Source: JANOAR01 sp031411235
Lineage (GTDB): Bacteria > Verrucomicrobiota > Verrucomicrobiia > Verrucomicrobiales > Verrucomicrobiaceae
Length of the DNA: 64,000 nucleotides
Direction of reading: 5' to 3'
Assembly (NCBI GenBank): GCA_031411235.1
Contig: JANOAR010000119.1
Span: forward strand, 15,880 to 79,879
Below the pieces are notes generated by a model. It ran no database searches. It was not told the origin of the DNA and was given only the letters and a program-made list of their open reading frames with translations. Shown here piece by piece: positions 49,301-61,300 of this stretch. Within the stretch, counting starts at the first letter, position 1, and each line of letters opens with the position of its first letter. Made by a program: the position numbers and the translations under genes.

Positions 49301-52300
49301 GTCAGAGCGCCCGTACCATTGTTAGCGATGACGCTGGCGATGGTAGCAGCAGCATTGCTGTAAACGAAGAGTTCAGCAGGGTTATTGATAGTGGCACCAG
49401 CGGTCAAGGTGCTGCCAGTGATGATGCTGGCTGCGCCGTTGAGCAGCAAGCCGCCGGAACTGATGGTGAGGCCAGTGCTAAGTGTGGTGGTGGAGGCAGC
49501 GGTCACGCGAAGGGAGTTGACGCGTGCTGTGGCACCCGTGCTGACGGAAGCGGCGAGGGTGATGTTGTCGGTCGCCAAGGCAGCGCTGAGCAATGTCACG
49601 CCTGCTGTGGTACCAACGCCAGCGTAGTTACCAAAGCCATTGGTGCCGAGTCCGCCGACGCCGCCCTGGGCTGCGCCGGGGGTCACGTAGGTGGCAAAGT
49701 CAGTGCCGCCAACGGTGGCCCAGCCGCCGATGATGCCATTGTTGGTGCTCACCAACGTGGTCGGCGAGCCCCCACCGATTAGAGTCAAGAAGGTCTGGGT
49801 GGTGGCGATGCCGACTTGGCCCAGGTTAGCTCCCGTGAAGTTAACCGCTGCCCCGGCAGTACGGGTGAGGTTGCCAATGGTGAGCGTGCTCGGCGTCACG
49901 GTGCCTGTCATCGCATTAACGGTGAGGGTATTGAGGCCGGAAGCGGCGACAACAGCACCGCCCGTGGTGGCGATGTTTTGGTTCGTCTGCACACCGTTAT
50001 AAGTGATCGTGCCGCCGTTCATGGTAACGCTGATGCCTGTGCCGAGACGGCTGGCGATGGTGTTGAGCCCCTGGTCGCTGAGGGTCAGGCCGCCAAAGTT
50101 CAAGGTGACGCCAGTGGTGGCGAGGGTTGCTTGGTCTTGCAGGGCGAGGGTGCCGCCGCGCACGATGGTGGCACCAGTGTAGCCGTTGGCGCTCGTCAGC
50201 GTGGTGGTGTTGTTGCCGCTGCGAGTGAAGCTGATATTGCCATTGATCGCGCCGCCGAAGGTGCCGCCGCCCACTGAGGTGAGTGTCACGGCTGTGCCGC
50301 TGCTATTGGTGATAGTGCCACCTGCTCCGGGGATAGCGTTGTTATTGTTGATGACATTAACCGCTTGGTTTTTGCCAAGCAGATCGACGCTGCCGCCATT
50401 GATCACGAAGCTGGTAAGAGTGGGAGTAGCAGCGCCAGCGATGACCGGAATCGTATTGTCCACACCGCTGTTTAAATTCACCGCACCCGCATTCACCACG
50501 AAGTTGCTATTGCTGAAGTATTGAGGGGTAAGGATGTTGAGTGCGCCTGCACCAGCTTTGACGATCTGATTGGTGGTCTGGATGTAGCTGGCGAAGTTCA
50601 GCGGATTGACGGTGTCGAGCTGGTGGAAATAGAGCTGGGCACCGCCGGAATTGATGAGCCCCTTGGTGAAGCCACCGGAGGCATTGAGCGTTAGAATGCC
50701 GAAGGTGCTGCCTGTGGAGAGTTGAGCGACATTGGAGATAGCAGTGAGGCCACCGCCAGCATTCACGGTGAGGCTGTTAATGGTGGTGCTGCCGAATGTC
50801 TGATTGGCGCTGAGGGCGACGTTGGCGTTGGTAGCGAAGGCACGGAATAGGCCAGGGGACATTTCGCTGCTAGTGAGGGGACGGAAACCGCGACCCGTGG
50901 AGTAGGTGAGGAAGCCTGTGCCCAGGCCGGAGGCGCTGGTGTCGCCAAGGATGTCAGGGCGGATGCTGATGGTCTGGGTGCCGTCGCCAGTGCCGCCGCC
51001 GATGAGTTGGAAGTTGCCTATGTTAAGCATGGTTGCGACACCGTTGCCAGGGGCTGCGCCGAGATTGCTACCACGGATAAGGCCGCTCTCGGCCCCAGGC
51101 TGATCAGCGAGACGACCGATGCTGAAGGTGAGCGGCTGGGCGGGGTTGGCCATGAGGGTGATGATGCTGCCACCGTTGCCGAAGTTGAGCACGCCGACAT
51201 TGGGCACACCAGTGGAGTGAATGAACTCGGTAGTCGGTGCAGCGACGTTGCCGATGATGGTAAGGTTGCCGCCGTTGAGGTTGATCGCACGGTTGGGACC
51301 ACCGAGGCGGTTGGCAACATTGGTGCCGCTGTTGTCAAGGGTGAGGGTGCCGCCAGAGAGAACGGTGTAGGTGCCAAAGTCTGTGACGCCCGCGCCGCTA
51401 AGGGTGACGCCGCCTTGCGAGACGGTCATGGTGCCAGTGGAGAAGGTGCCTGCGCCGGACGCGGAGTTGATGGTCATGACACCCGTGCCGATTTTATCGA
51501 GGTTAAAGTTGGTGCCGACTTGGGTGTTGGAGCCGAACTGCCCAGAGAAAGTGTGGCTGGTGTTATCAAAGCCAGTGCGCAGGGTGAGAGAGCCGCCAGT
51601 GTTGGTGACCAAGCCAGTGCCAGTGAGGGAGCCGATGACCGCGCTGGCGGAAAGAAGATTGAAAGTGCCTGAGCTGCCGACATCGACCCGCGAGAAGCGC
51701 GAGATACCATTGGTGGCCTGGATGCCGAGAGTGCCGTCGGCGATGGTGGTGGTGCCCGTGGTGGTGCTGGCGGGATTGTTCATGGTCAGCAAGCCAGGGC
51801 CAGTCTTGGTGAAGGCGAAGGTGCCACTAAGAGGGGAACCAAGGATAGCGACCATCGAAGGGCTATCGACGGCGATGAATTTGGTGCCGCCGCCTGCGAA
51901 GGTGAGCGCACCATGCAGACCGACATTATTGACGGAGGTGGTACCGCCGAAGGTGAGGGTGTTGCTGGTATTGGTGATGTTGACGGCGTTGTAGAAGTTG
52001 GATCCCACGCCGATCAGTTTGGTGGTGTCGCCGCTGATGGTGAGAGTGCCGGTGCCGAAGGGGCCGTTGATGAAGCGACCCTGCTGGAGGGTGGTGTTGG
52101 CACCGAGAATCAGCGAACCAGCCTGAAGGTCGGTGATGCCAGTGTAGGTGCCTGTGCCGCTCATGATGAGGCCGCCAGTGCCAGTTTTAATGACTGAACC
52201 GTTGCTGAGCACACCACTGATGACGAGGGAGGTGGGCGAAAGGCCAGTGGTGTTGATGGTGGCGGCACCCCCAGCGAGGTCATAGCCACCTGTCATGGTA

Positions 52301-55300
52301 GGGGTGGTGGCGAAGCTGTCGTTGACCGCAGTGATGGAGGTGCCTACACCCGTCGTTAGGGAACCGTAGTTGAGGGTGTTGGCGGCAGAAGCAATGGCGG
52401 GGACTGAGATGGTGACGTTGCCAGTACCGATGGCGGTGATGGTCGCGCCTTCGGGAATACCGACTCCAGTAACTTTCATTCCAGTGGCGAGGCCTGCGAT
52501 GGCGACGGTGACGATATTGCTGCCAGCCACGGTGGTGGAGGCGACGGCGTTGCCTGTGGCGTTGATAGCTGAGTTGCCTGTGCCGCCTTGGTTGTTGAAG
52601 GTGAGGGTGCCTGTGGAGGTGTTGTTGCCGATGTAATTCAGCACGGAGCCGCCATTGAGGGTGAGGTTGGTTGCGTTGGCGATCTGGCCTGGGTTGACCA
52701 GCATGGTGACGGTGGCGTTGTTCAGTGTGAGGCCGCCAGTAGCGGGGATGACAACGACGCTGCTGCCGCCGGAGAGATTGAGCGCGGAATTAACGATGGT
52801 GCCCGCGCCATAAGTGTTGGGCGCGGTGAGGGCGACGGTGCCCGCGCCTGCGATGACGAGGCGAGTGGTGCCGACGCCATTATCGACGATGCGCGAATTC
52901 ACGGTCAGGGTGTTTTGGTTGTTCATGATGAACAACTCGCTGACTCCGGCTGCGGTGCCGCCTGTGGTGAGACGTCCGCTGTCGGCTGCCGCGCCGATGG
53001 TGTTCGCGGTGTTGTTGCTCTTGAGCAAGCCGCCGGAGGTGAGGTTCAAGCCGTCAGTCGCGGCGGTGAAGGTGAGGTTAACATCGCCTACGATGTTCAA
53101 GCTGTTGAGCGTATAGCCTGCGACGGCAGGGACACCTGCGGTGGCAATCAGACGAATGTTTTGCGTGGGCTGGGTGGCACCTGGGAAAGCCGCAGCAGCA
53201 TAGCCAGCATAGCCAGCATTGTTTAGCGGGCCGACGCCTTGGCCTGCTGTCCAGGAAGCAAACTCGGTGCCATTCGCCACAGCCCAGCCGCCCAGCAGGC
53301 TGTTGGTCAAGGTGGGCGTTGCGCCATTGAGGTTGGAGAGGAAAATTTGTGAACTACCGACATCAGCAAAACCAAGGTTGGTGCCAGTGAAGTTGACTCG
53401 CGAGCCGTTGCCTGCGCTGCGTACGAGATCGGCGATGGTCAACACGGCGCGGCCCGTGTTGCCTGGGGTGGCGGTGAGGGTGCTGGCACCACTGAGGACG
53501 GTGATGACGCCGAGGCTTTCACTGACAGTCTGGCCTTGCACGCCCGTTAGCGTAATAGTGCCGCCACGGGTGTTGATGGCATTGCCTGCAAGGACACGGC
53601 CACCAAGGTTGGCAAGGGCGCTGTTGTCGAGGTTGAGAACGCCGAACTCAAGGTTCAGCCCAGCGGTACTGGCTAGGCTGGCGCTGTCGCGGAGTTGCAG
53701 GGTGCCGCCGCGCACGGTGGTCGCGCCAGTATAAGTGTTGGCGCTGGTTAGTATGGTGGTGGTATTGCCTGTGCGGGTGAGGGCGAGGTTGCCCGCGATG
53801 ACGCCGCCAAAGGTGCTGTTGCCCGTGGTGGTGAGGATGGCTGCGGTGCCGCTAGTGTTGGTGACGATGCCGCCCGTGCTAGGCAGGGGGTTATTGTTGG
53901 TCAGCACGCCGACGGCTTGATTCCTGCCGAGGAGGTCGATGGTGCCAGCGTTGACCTGCAACGTCTGGACGGTGGGGACGGTGGCTGTTGGGATGACGAC
54001 GATGGTGTTGTCAGCTCCGCTGTTGAGCTTGAGCAGGCCGTCATTCACGGTGGTAGTGCCGGTGTAGTACTGCGGGACGGTAATATCGAGAGTGCCGTTG
54101 CCTGCTTTGACGATGCCACCTGCGGTGTTGGTGATGGTCGAGGCGAGGGTGAGAACGCTGCTGTTGAGCGTGTGGAAGTACGGCTGGGTGGCCGTTAACT
54201 GACCACCCGTGATGGAGGAAGTGGCGTTGATAACGATGCCGCTGGAACCGTTGAAGTTGAAGATGCTACCGATGTTGCCAGCCGTGAGTCCGCCACCTGC
54301 GCTGAGGGTGAGCGAGTTGACGGTGTTGGTATAGAAGGTCTCGCCCGAGGTCAGGCGAAGGTTGGCAGCGGCTGGCGAAGTGGTGAGGGTGCTGGTGTAT
54401 TCGCTGGCATTGAGGGCGCGGAAACCGGTGCCGACGACGTAGGTGGCAAAGCCTTCCCCCATACCTGTGGCGGAAGAGTCGGCAAGAATGTCAGGACGGA
54501 TATTGGCGGAGGCGAAGCCGGGCAGGCCGCTGCCGCCAGCCATGTTGGGCGCGGCGGAGAGGATGTTGGCAACCCCATTGGCAGGGGTGGCACCAAGGTT
54601 GGTGCCACGCAGGATCATGCTCATACCGGAGTTGGATGCACCGGCTTGCACGGTGGCGAAGCTGAGGATGGACGAGGCACCCGCGTTTGGCACGACGGTG
54701 ACAAGGCCTTGACCGGAGCCGAGATTGAGCTGGCTCAGTGATTCGATGGTGGTCGCAGCGGCATTGCCTGTGAGCTTTAATTCGCCGCCTGCGACGGTGA
54801 CGCTTTTCAAGATGCCGCCGAGACGGTTATTCACGTTGGTGCTGCTGTTATCGAGGATGAGGCTACCCGTCTGATTGATGATGTTTTGCGTGAAGGCGGA
54901 CTGCGCGTTGCCAGAGTAGGTGACGGCACCGCCGTTGATGGTGAGGGTGCCGATGGAGGTGCTGCTGCCGCTCGTGAGACCGAATGAGCCGCTGCCAATC
55001 TTGGTGGCGTTGACGGTGGCGAGAGTGGCGTCGTTGTAGGCGAGGAAGCGTCCGTCAAAGGTGGTGGCAGCGTTGTTCAGGCCAAAGGTGAGGGTGCGGG
55101 CAGTACCCGAGTTATTGGTGATGTCCCCTGCCCCGCCGAGCTGGCTGAGGACTTGATCGACGTTGTTCAAGTCGAGACGGCTGCTAGCAGCCATGGTGTA
55201 AGTGGAGGCGTAGGGGATGGCGTTGGCGACACCGAGGAAGAGGGTGCCAGCGCTGAGGGTAGTGGCACCTGTGAACCAGTTAGCGGGGCCATCGAGGCGC

Positions 55301-58300
55301 AAGCCACCGTTGCCGAGCTTGGTGATGCCGCCGGTGCCTTGCAGGGTAGGCAAGGTGAGGGCAAGGGGGGATTCGCCGCTGGCGGTGATGTTGTGGTTAG
55401 TGCTGCCAATGTCGATCTTGCCACTGGTGCTCAGAGTGAAGACAGGGACGGTGTTCGGCGTGTCGGTGATGGCGGCAATGTTGCCTGCGAGAGTGAGGGT
55501 GCTGCCGAAGGTGACGGCGGTGTTGGTGGCAGCAGCGGTAGCGGGTTGGGACATCGTAACCACCGAGCCAGCGATCGCGACGATGGTGGTGCCTGCGGGG
55601 ATGTTGGTGCCTGTGATGGGCATTCCGACGACTAAACCTGCGGCGGAGTTGGTGCCTGCGAGGGTGAGGGTGGTGCTGTTGGCCACGGTGGTGGAGTCGC
55701 CGCCCGTGACGCTGGAGACTCGAACGTTGGGGTTGCCGGTGCCGCTGGCGTTGTTGAAGGTGATGTCAGTGAAGTTAGTGTTGCCCCAGAGATTGAGGGT
55801 TGATGCACCATTGAGGGTAATGTTCGCGCCCGAGGTGATCTTGCCACTCTGGCCGACGGCGTAGGAGAGGGTGCCTTGATTGAGGACGATGCCGCCGGTG
55901 CCAGGGAGAACGACTTGGGCGTTGGTACCCGTGAGGGTAGCGGTGGTGCCGTTGATGACACTGCCGCCGGTGTGGGTATTGGGGGCGGTGAGGATGTAGG
56001 TGCCGCCATTGGCGGTGGAGAGCACAAGGCGAGTGTTACCGCCGCCGATGTTATCGACGATGCGCGAGTTTACAGTGAGGACGTTTTGGTTGTTGGTGAT
56101 GAAGAGTTCCTTCACGCCTGCACCTACACCTGCGCTGATGCGACCGCTGTCGGCGGCGGCACCGATGCTGTTGGCATTGTTGCCACTCTTTAAAAGACCG
56201 CCGCTAACGAGGTTGAGGCTGTCGGTGGCGGTGGTGAATGTGGTGTTGAAGTTGCCAACGATGTTGAGGGAGTTGAGGGAATAACCAGCGACGGCGGGGA
56301 CGGCAACGGCGACGCCGATGCGGATGTTCTGGGTCGGCTGGGTCGCCACTGGCATCGTGGTGCCTTCATAGCCCAAGAAGCCAGTTTGATTGAGTGCGCC
56401 GATGCCTGTCCCGGCGACGTAACTGGCGAACTCAGTGCCGTTCACGACGGCCCAGCCACCGACGAGCCTATTGGTAAGGGTGGGGTTGGCGGTGAATTTG
56501 ATCTCGGCATTCCCGGCGAGGACGGAGATGCCGAGGTTGCTGCCTGTAAAGTTGACGACGCTATCGGTGTTGCGGGTGAGGGTGGTGAAGTTCAGCAAAG
56601 CTGAGCCGCCAGAGCCGATGGTGGCTTGGATGCCGGAGAGGCCGGGGTTAAGGGTGAGGGATCCGAGGTTCTGGACGGAGTCCACACCGTTACCGCCGAA
56701 GTAGTTGAGGAAGGCGGCTTGGAGGCTGACGGGGATGACGCCCAAACGGCTATTGCTGTTTTCAAGGCCACGATTTTCGAGGTTCAAGGTGCTGCCAGGG
56801 AGGAGGCTGACGGCGCTGGTGTTCGCAAAGGTGCCGCTGTCGATAAGGGTGATGACACCGCCGCGAATCGAGGTGGTACCCGTGAAGGTGTTGGCACTGG
56901 TGAAGGTCGCCGTGTTGTTGCCCGTTTTGGCGAGATTGAGGTTGCCGCTAATGATGCCGCCAAAACCTGCGCCATTGACGGGGGTGGTGGTGCCGCCAGT
57001 GAGAGTGAAGGTGGCGGTGGTGCCGCTGGTATTGGTGATGCTGCCGCCAGTGCCTGCGAGGTTGCTAGCGCTGCCCAACGTGCCGATGGCTTGGTTGTTG
57101 CCGTTGAGATCGACGGTGCCGCCGTTGACCTGAAGATTATTGGTACCACCGATGGCGTTAACAAAAAGGGTGTTGTTACCGCCGCCGAGGCTGAGGATGC
57201 CGTTGTTGACCGTGGTGATGCCCGTGTAGAGCTGTGGGCGATTGAAGCTAACGTTGCCAGCGCCTGCTTTGGTGAGGCCTGCGGTGCCTGTGAAGGCGGC
57301 GGTGACGTTGAGGTTGCCGTTGGCATGGATAAAGCCAGGAACGGCTGCGAGGGCGATCAAGCCACCGTTAAGACCTGTGTTACCCGCCTGGGCGATGATG
57401 CCGCCGCTGGTCAGGGTGAGGGCGGTATTCTGCGGCAGCGGCCCTGCGGCGGTGGTGCCCCCGAACTGATTGAGCGTGAGGCTATTGATGGTGGTAGCGG
57501 TGATGAAGGCGGCTCCGTAGGAGTAGCCGAGCGCGACGTTCGTGGTGGCACCGGAGTTGAGGAAGGGAGCAAACTCAGCGGCAGTGAGGGCGCGGAAGCC
57601 ATTGCCGCCGGTGGCACCCGCCACCCCACCAGCACCGAAGTAGGCGGCGAAGGAGGTGCCTGCGCCAGTCAACGAGGTATCAACCAAGATGTCTGGGCGT
57701 ATGGAAATGGTTGTGGTGCCAGCAGCGCCTGCGCCGCCAACAAAGCCAGTCGGCGTCGCGCCAGTGACAGTGAAATTAGCCACACCAGGGCCAGCGGCGC
57801 TTCCGAGATTCGGGCCACGCAACAAGAGAGTGGAACCAGCGACAACACCGCCCAAGATGCCCGCGTTCAACGTGGTATTTCGGGTGGTGGTGGTGGCGAG
57901 ATTGATCGTCGAGGCACCAGTTGCCATCGTGACCGTGCCGCCCTGCACCGCTAGAGCTGAAGCAGCAGGAACCGTGGCAGCCGCACTCAAGGTGAGGGTA
58001 TTGGTCACGTTGTTAATCGCGGTGATCGTGGTATTCGCTGCAATGCCGGAGCCGGATATGCCCATGCCGACAACGTAGTTGTCAGCGCTGGTGACGGTGA
58101 GAGTAGTGGACGCACTTGTCGCCACACCAGAAGTGCCTGCGTACAGTATGCCCAATGATTCAGTGGTATTCACCGCGCTGTTGCCGAAGATGGAGAGGGT
58201 GCCCCCGCCGAGGGTGAGGCCAACGCTATCAGTGGCGGTATCAACCTGTCCACCAAGGCGGCTGTTGGTGTTGGTGCCAGAGTTGTCGAGGGTGAGGATG

Positions 58301-61300
58301 CCGCCATCGAGCACGATGTTAGAACTGAAAAGGCTGTTAGCCGTGCCGCTGTAAAGCAGGTTGCCTTGGGCGGCGATCAAGATGCCAGTGGAGGTGCTCG
58401 CGCCAGAGAGCGTCATGGTGCCTGTGCCGAGCTTGGTGACGTTGAGGGTGCCCGGAGCGGCAGCGCTGAAGCGAGCGAAGGAGCCCGCGAAGGCAGAGTT
58501 GCTATTGTCGTAGCCGACGAAGAACGCACCTGCGACTTGCGCTGAGTTGGTGACGATGCCAGTGCCTGTGACGGAACCAAAGAGGGCGCTGGCTCCATTG
58601 AGGTTAATATAAGTGCCTGCGGCGAGACTGACCTGGGAGTTGCGAGCACCGGCGAAGGCTCCCGTGGGATTGGCGGTGATGGCGAGCCCACCTGCGCTGA
58701 CGGTGGTGGTGCCTGTGTAGCCGCTCTGCGACTGCAAGCCGAGTACGCCGTCGCCTGTCTTGGTGAGGCCTGCAGTGCCAACGAGGGCTGCGGTCAGGTT
58801 TAACGCGGGCTGCAAGGTCGAGACGTTTTGGCCATTCCAAATCGTCTGTGCGATGTCAAAAGTTCGGCTGCTAGCGCCGAGATCGACGCGGCCTGCAATG
58901 GTAGCGATGGAGCCTGGATTGCTGGAGGTGACGGTGACGTTGCCATTCAAAGCCAACGTTCCGCCGAGTGCTGCGCCGCCACCGACAACTGAGCCGCCGC
59001 CTGTGGTATTAAGCGTGGGGTTGGTATTGCCGCCGCCGTTATTGTTGAAGACGAGGCCAGCAATGGTGTTGCTTCCCGCTAGGTTCAGCACGCCAGGGCC
59101 ATTGATGGTGACGATGTTGCCAGAGGCGATCTGGCCACCGTTGACATCTTCGGTAACGGTACCGCCATTGATGATGAGGCCCAATGCGGGATCGGTCGCC
59201 TGTGGCACGGTGACGACGCCTGGGCCACCGATCATACGCAGCGTGCCCTGGCTGACGATGGTGCCGCCTGTGTAGGTGTTGGGTGCGGAAAGACTGAGGG
59301 TGGCCGCGCCTGACTTGACCAGCGAGACGGTGGCGGTGCCGCTGCCGATGGCGGTAGCGGTGTCCACGATGGTCGAATTGACCGTGATGGTATTTTGGTT
59401 GTTGTAGATGACCAGTTCCGTGTTGCCACTACTCGCGCTGCCACCAGCAGTCAGGACGCCGCGCAGGGCTGTGGTACCGAAGTTGACGGCGTTGTTGTCG
59501 TTGGATCGCACGATCCCGCCTTGAACGAGATTGAGCTGAATAGTACCGACAGTAAAGGTGATGTCGCGCGTGGCTGCACCCGAGAGTCTCAAGGCTCCAA
59601 TGGTGGTGTTAGCACTGATGGCAACATTCGCTCCTGTATTGGAGATGTTGTTGGGCAGGTTGTTGCCGCTAGCGATGACGGCTGAGTAGGCTGGGAAACC
59701 CGCTTGGCCCATGGCTCCGACTCCAAGATCTGGCGCGTAGCTGGCGAAGTCACCATGATTAGCAATGGCCCAGTTGCCGATGATGCCATTGGTCAGCGTG
59801 GGCGCGGTAGTGATACGAATGTTGGGGTTGTTGCCGATCACGCCTAGCGTGCCTACGGAGGCCGCGATGAAGGTGTTGAAGTTGACGGTCGCCCCAGAGT
59901 TAGCGGTGCGGAACAGGTTGTTGAGGGTGAGCACCGAGGAGCTGAGCCCAGCATTGCCATGCTGCGCGACGATGGAGTTGCCGCCTTGGGCGAGAGTGAC
60001 GTCACCGAGGGACTCCGTGGAGGTAAACTGGGCACGGCCCACATAATTGAGGGTGCCGCCCCTGAGGGAGATAGCGGCAGCATCGTTGATGCGGTTGGCC
60101 TCGTCGATGGTGCCCACATTGTTGTCGAGCGTCAGCGTGCCGTAGTTGATGCCCAGGTTGGTAGTGCCAGAAAAGCGAGCCGAGTCACGCAGCAGCGTGG
60201 TGCCACCAGCAAAAAAAGTGTCGCCCGTGGCATCGCTGTTGGAATACAGCGTCATGATGCTGCCGCCCGAACGTTGGAAGGCGACTGCGCCAGTGAAGTT
60301 GCCAGCGAAGGCACGGTCAGCGTCGAGATTCTGCACGAAGGTCGAGCCTGCACTTCCTTTGATGGTGCCTGCTGCGTTAAACACAAGGCCATCAGCGAAC
60401 AGACGCGAGGTCTGAGCGGTGCCATTTAAGTCAAGGGTGCCGCCAACGCCGATGTTGAGGAAGTTGTTGAAGAACAGCGTGTTGTTGCCACCCGCCAGCT
60501 TCAGCGTGCCTTGGTTGATGACTGTCTGGCCGGTGAAGGTATTGGCTCCGACGCCAGTGATCGCACTGGCTCCGGGTTGAAGGGTTAATATGCCATCACC
60601 TGCTTTGATGAAGCCGATGTTGCCGTTGGCTTGGCCGTTGCCACCTTGGATGGCGCTGGTGATGGTGGTATTATCACTCACGGCACCAACGGTGTGGATG
60701 AACAGCGGCACGCCGCCAGCAGGTAAGCCGAGCACACCGCCACTGATGCCGACGTTACCTGCTTTCGTGAGAACGCCGCCACTTTGAATTGTCAGCACAT
60801 CGAGTGGCTTCAAGGTGATGCCACCTGCGCTCTCCAGGGTGAGGGAGTTGAGCCTGCGAGTGTCGATGGCGGCGATGCTGGTGAACATACGAACGTTGGT
60901 ATCCACCGTCAGCGCACCAGTGACCATTTCGTTACTAGTGTTCAACGGACGAAGGATGGCGGTGATATTAGCCGCCGCCGCTGCGGTATCGCCCGTGGCG
61001 AAGGACACGCCGAGGCCACTAGTGGTCGTATCAACGAGAGCCCAGGGAATGATGGACTTGTTGGTGGTGCCCGTCGCACCCGTTTGCCCGGCGACAACGA
61101 AGCCCGTGGTGGTAGAGGCGATGGTTGCGACGTTTGCCCCTGCGGCGGCTCCCAAACCAGTGCCACGGAAGAGCGCGGTAGCCCCCGATGGCCCGGCGTT
61201 GATCAAGGCGGCAGGGTTGTTCGGAGCGCCGAGCACAAGATTTTCACCACCTGCAGCGGCGGTCACTGTGATGGTGCTCTGCCCACGGGCAAACGTCGGC

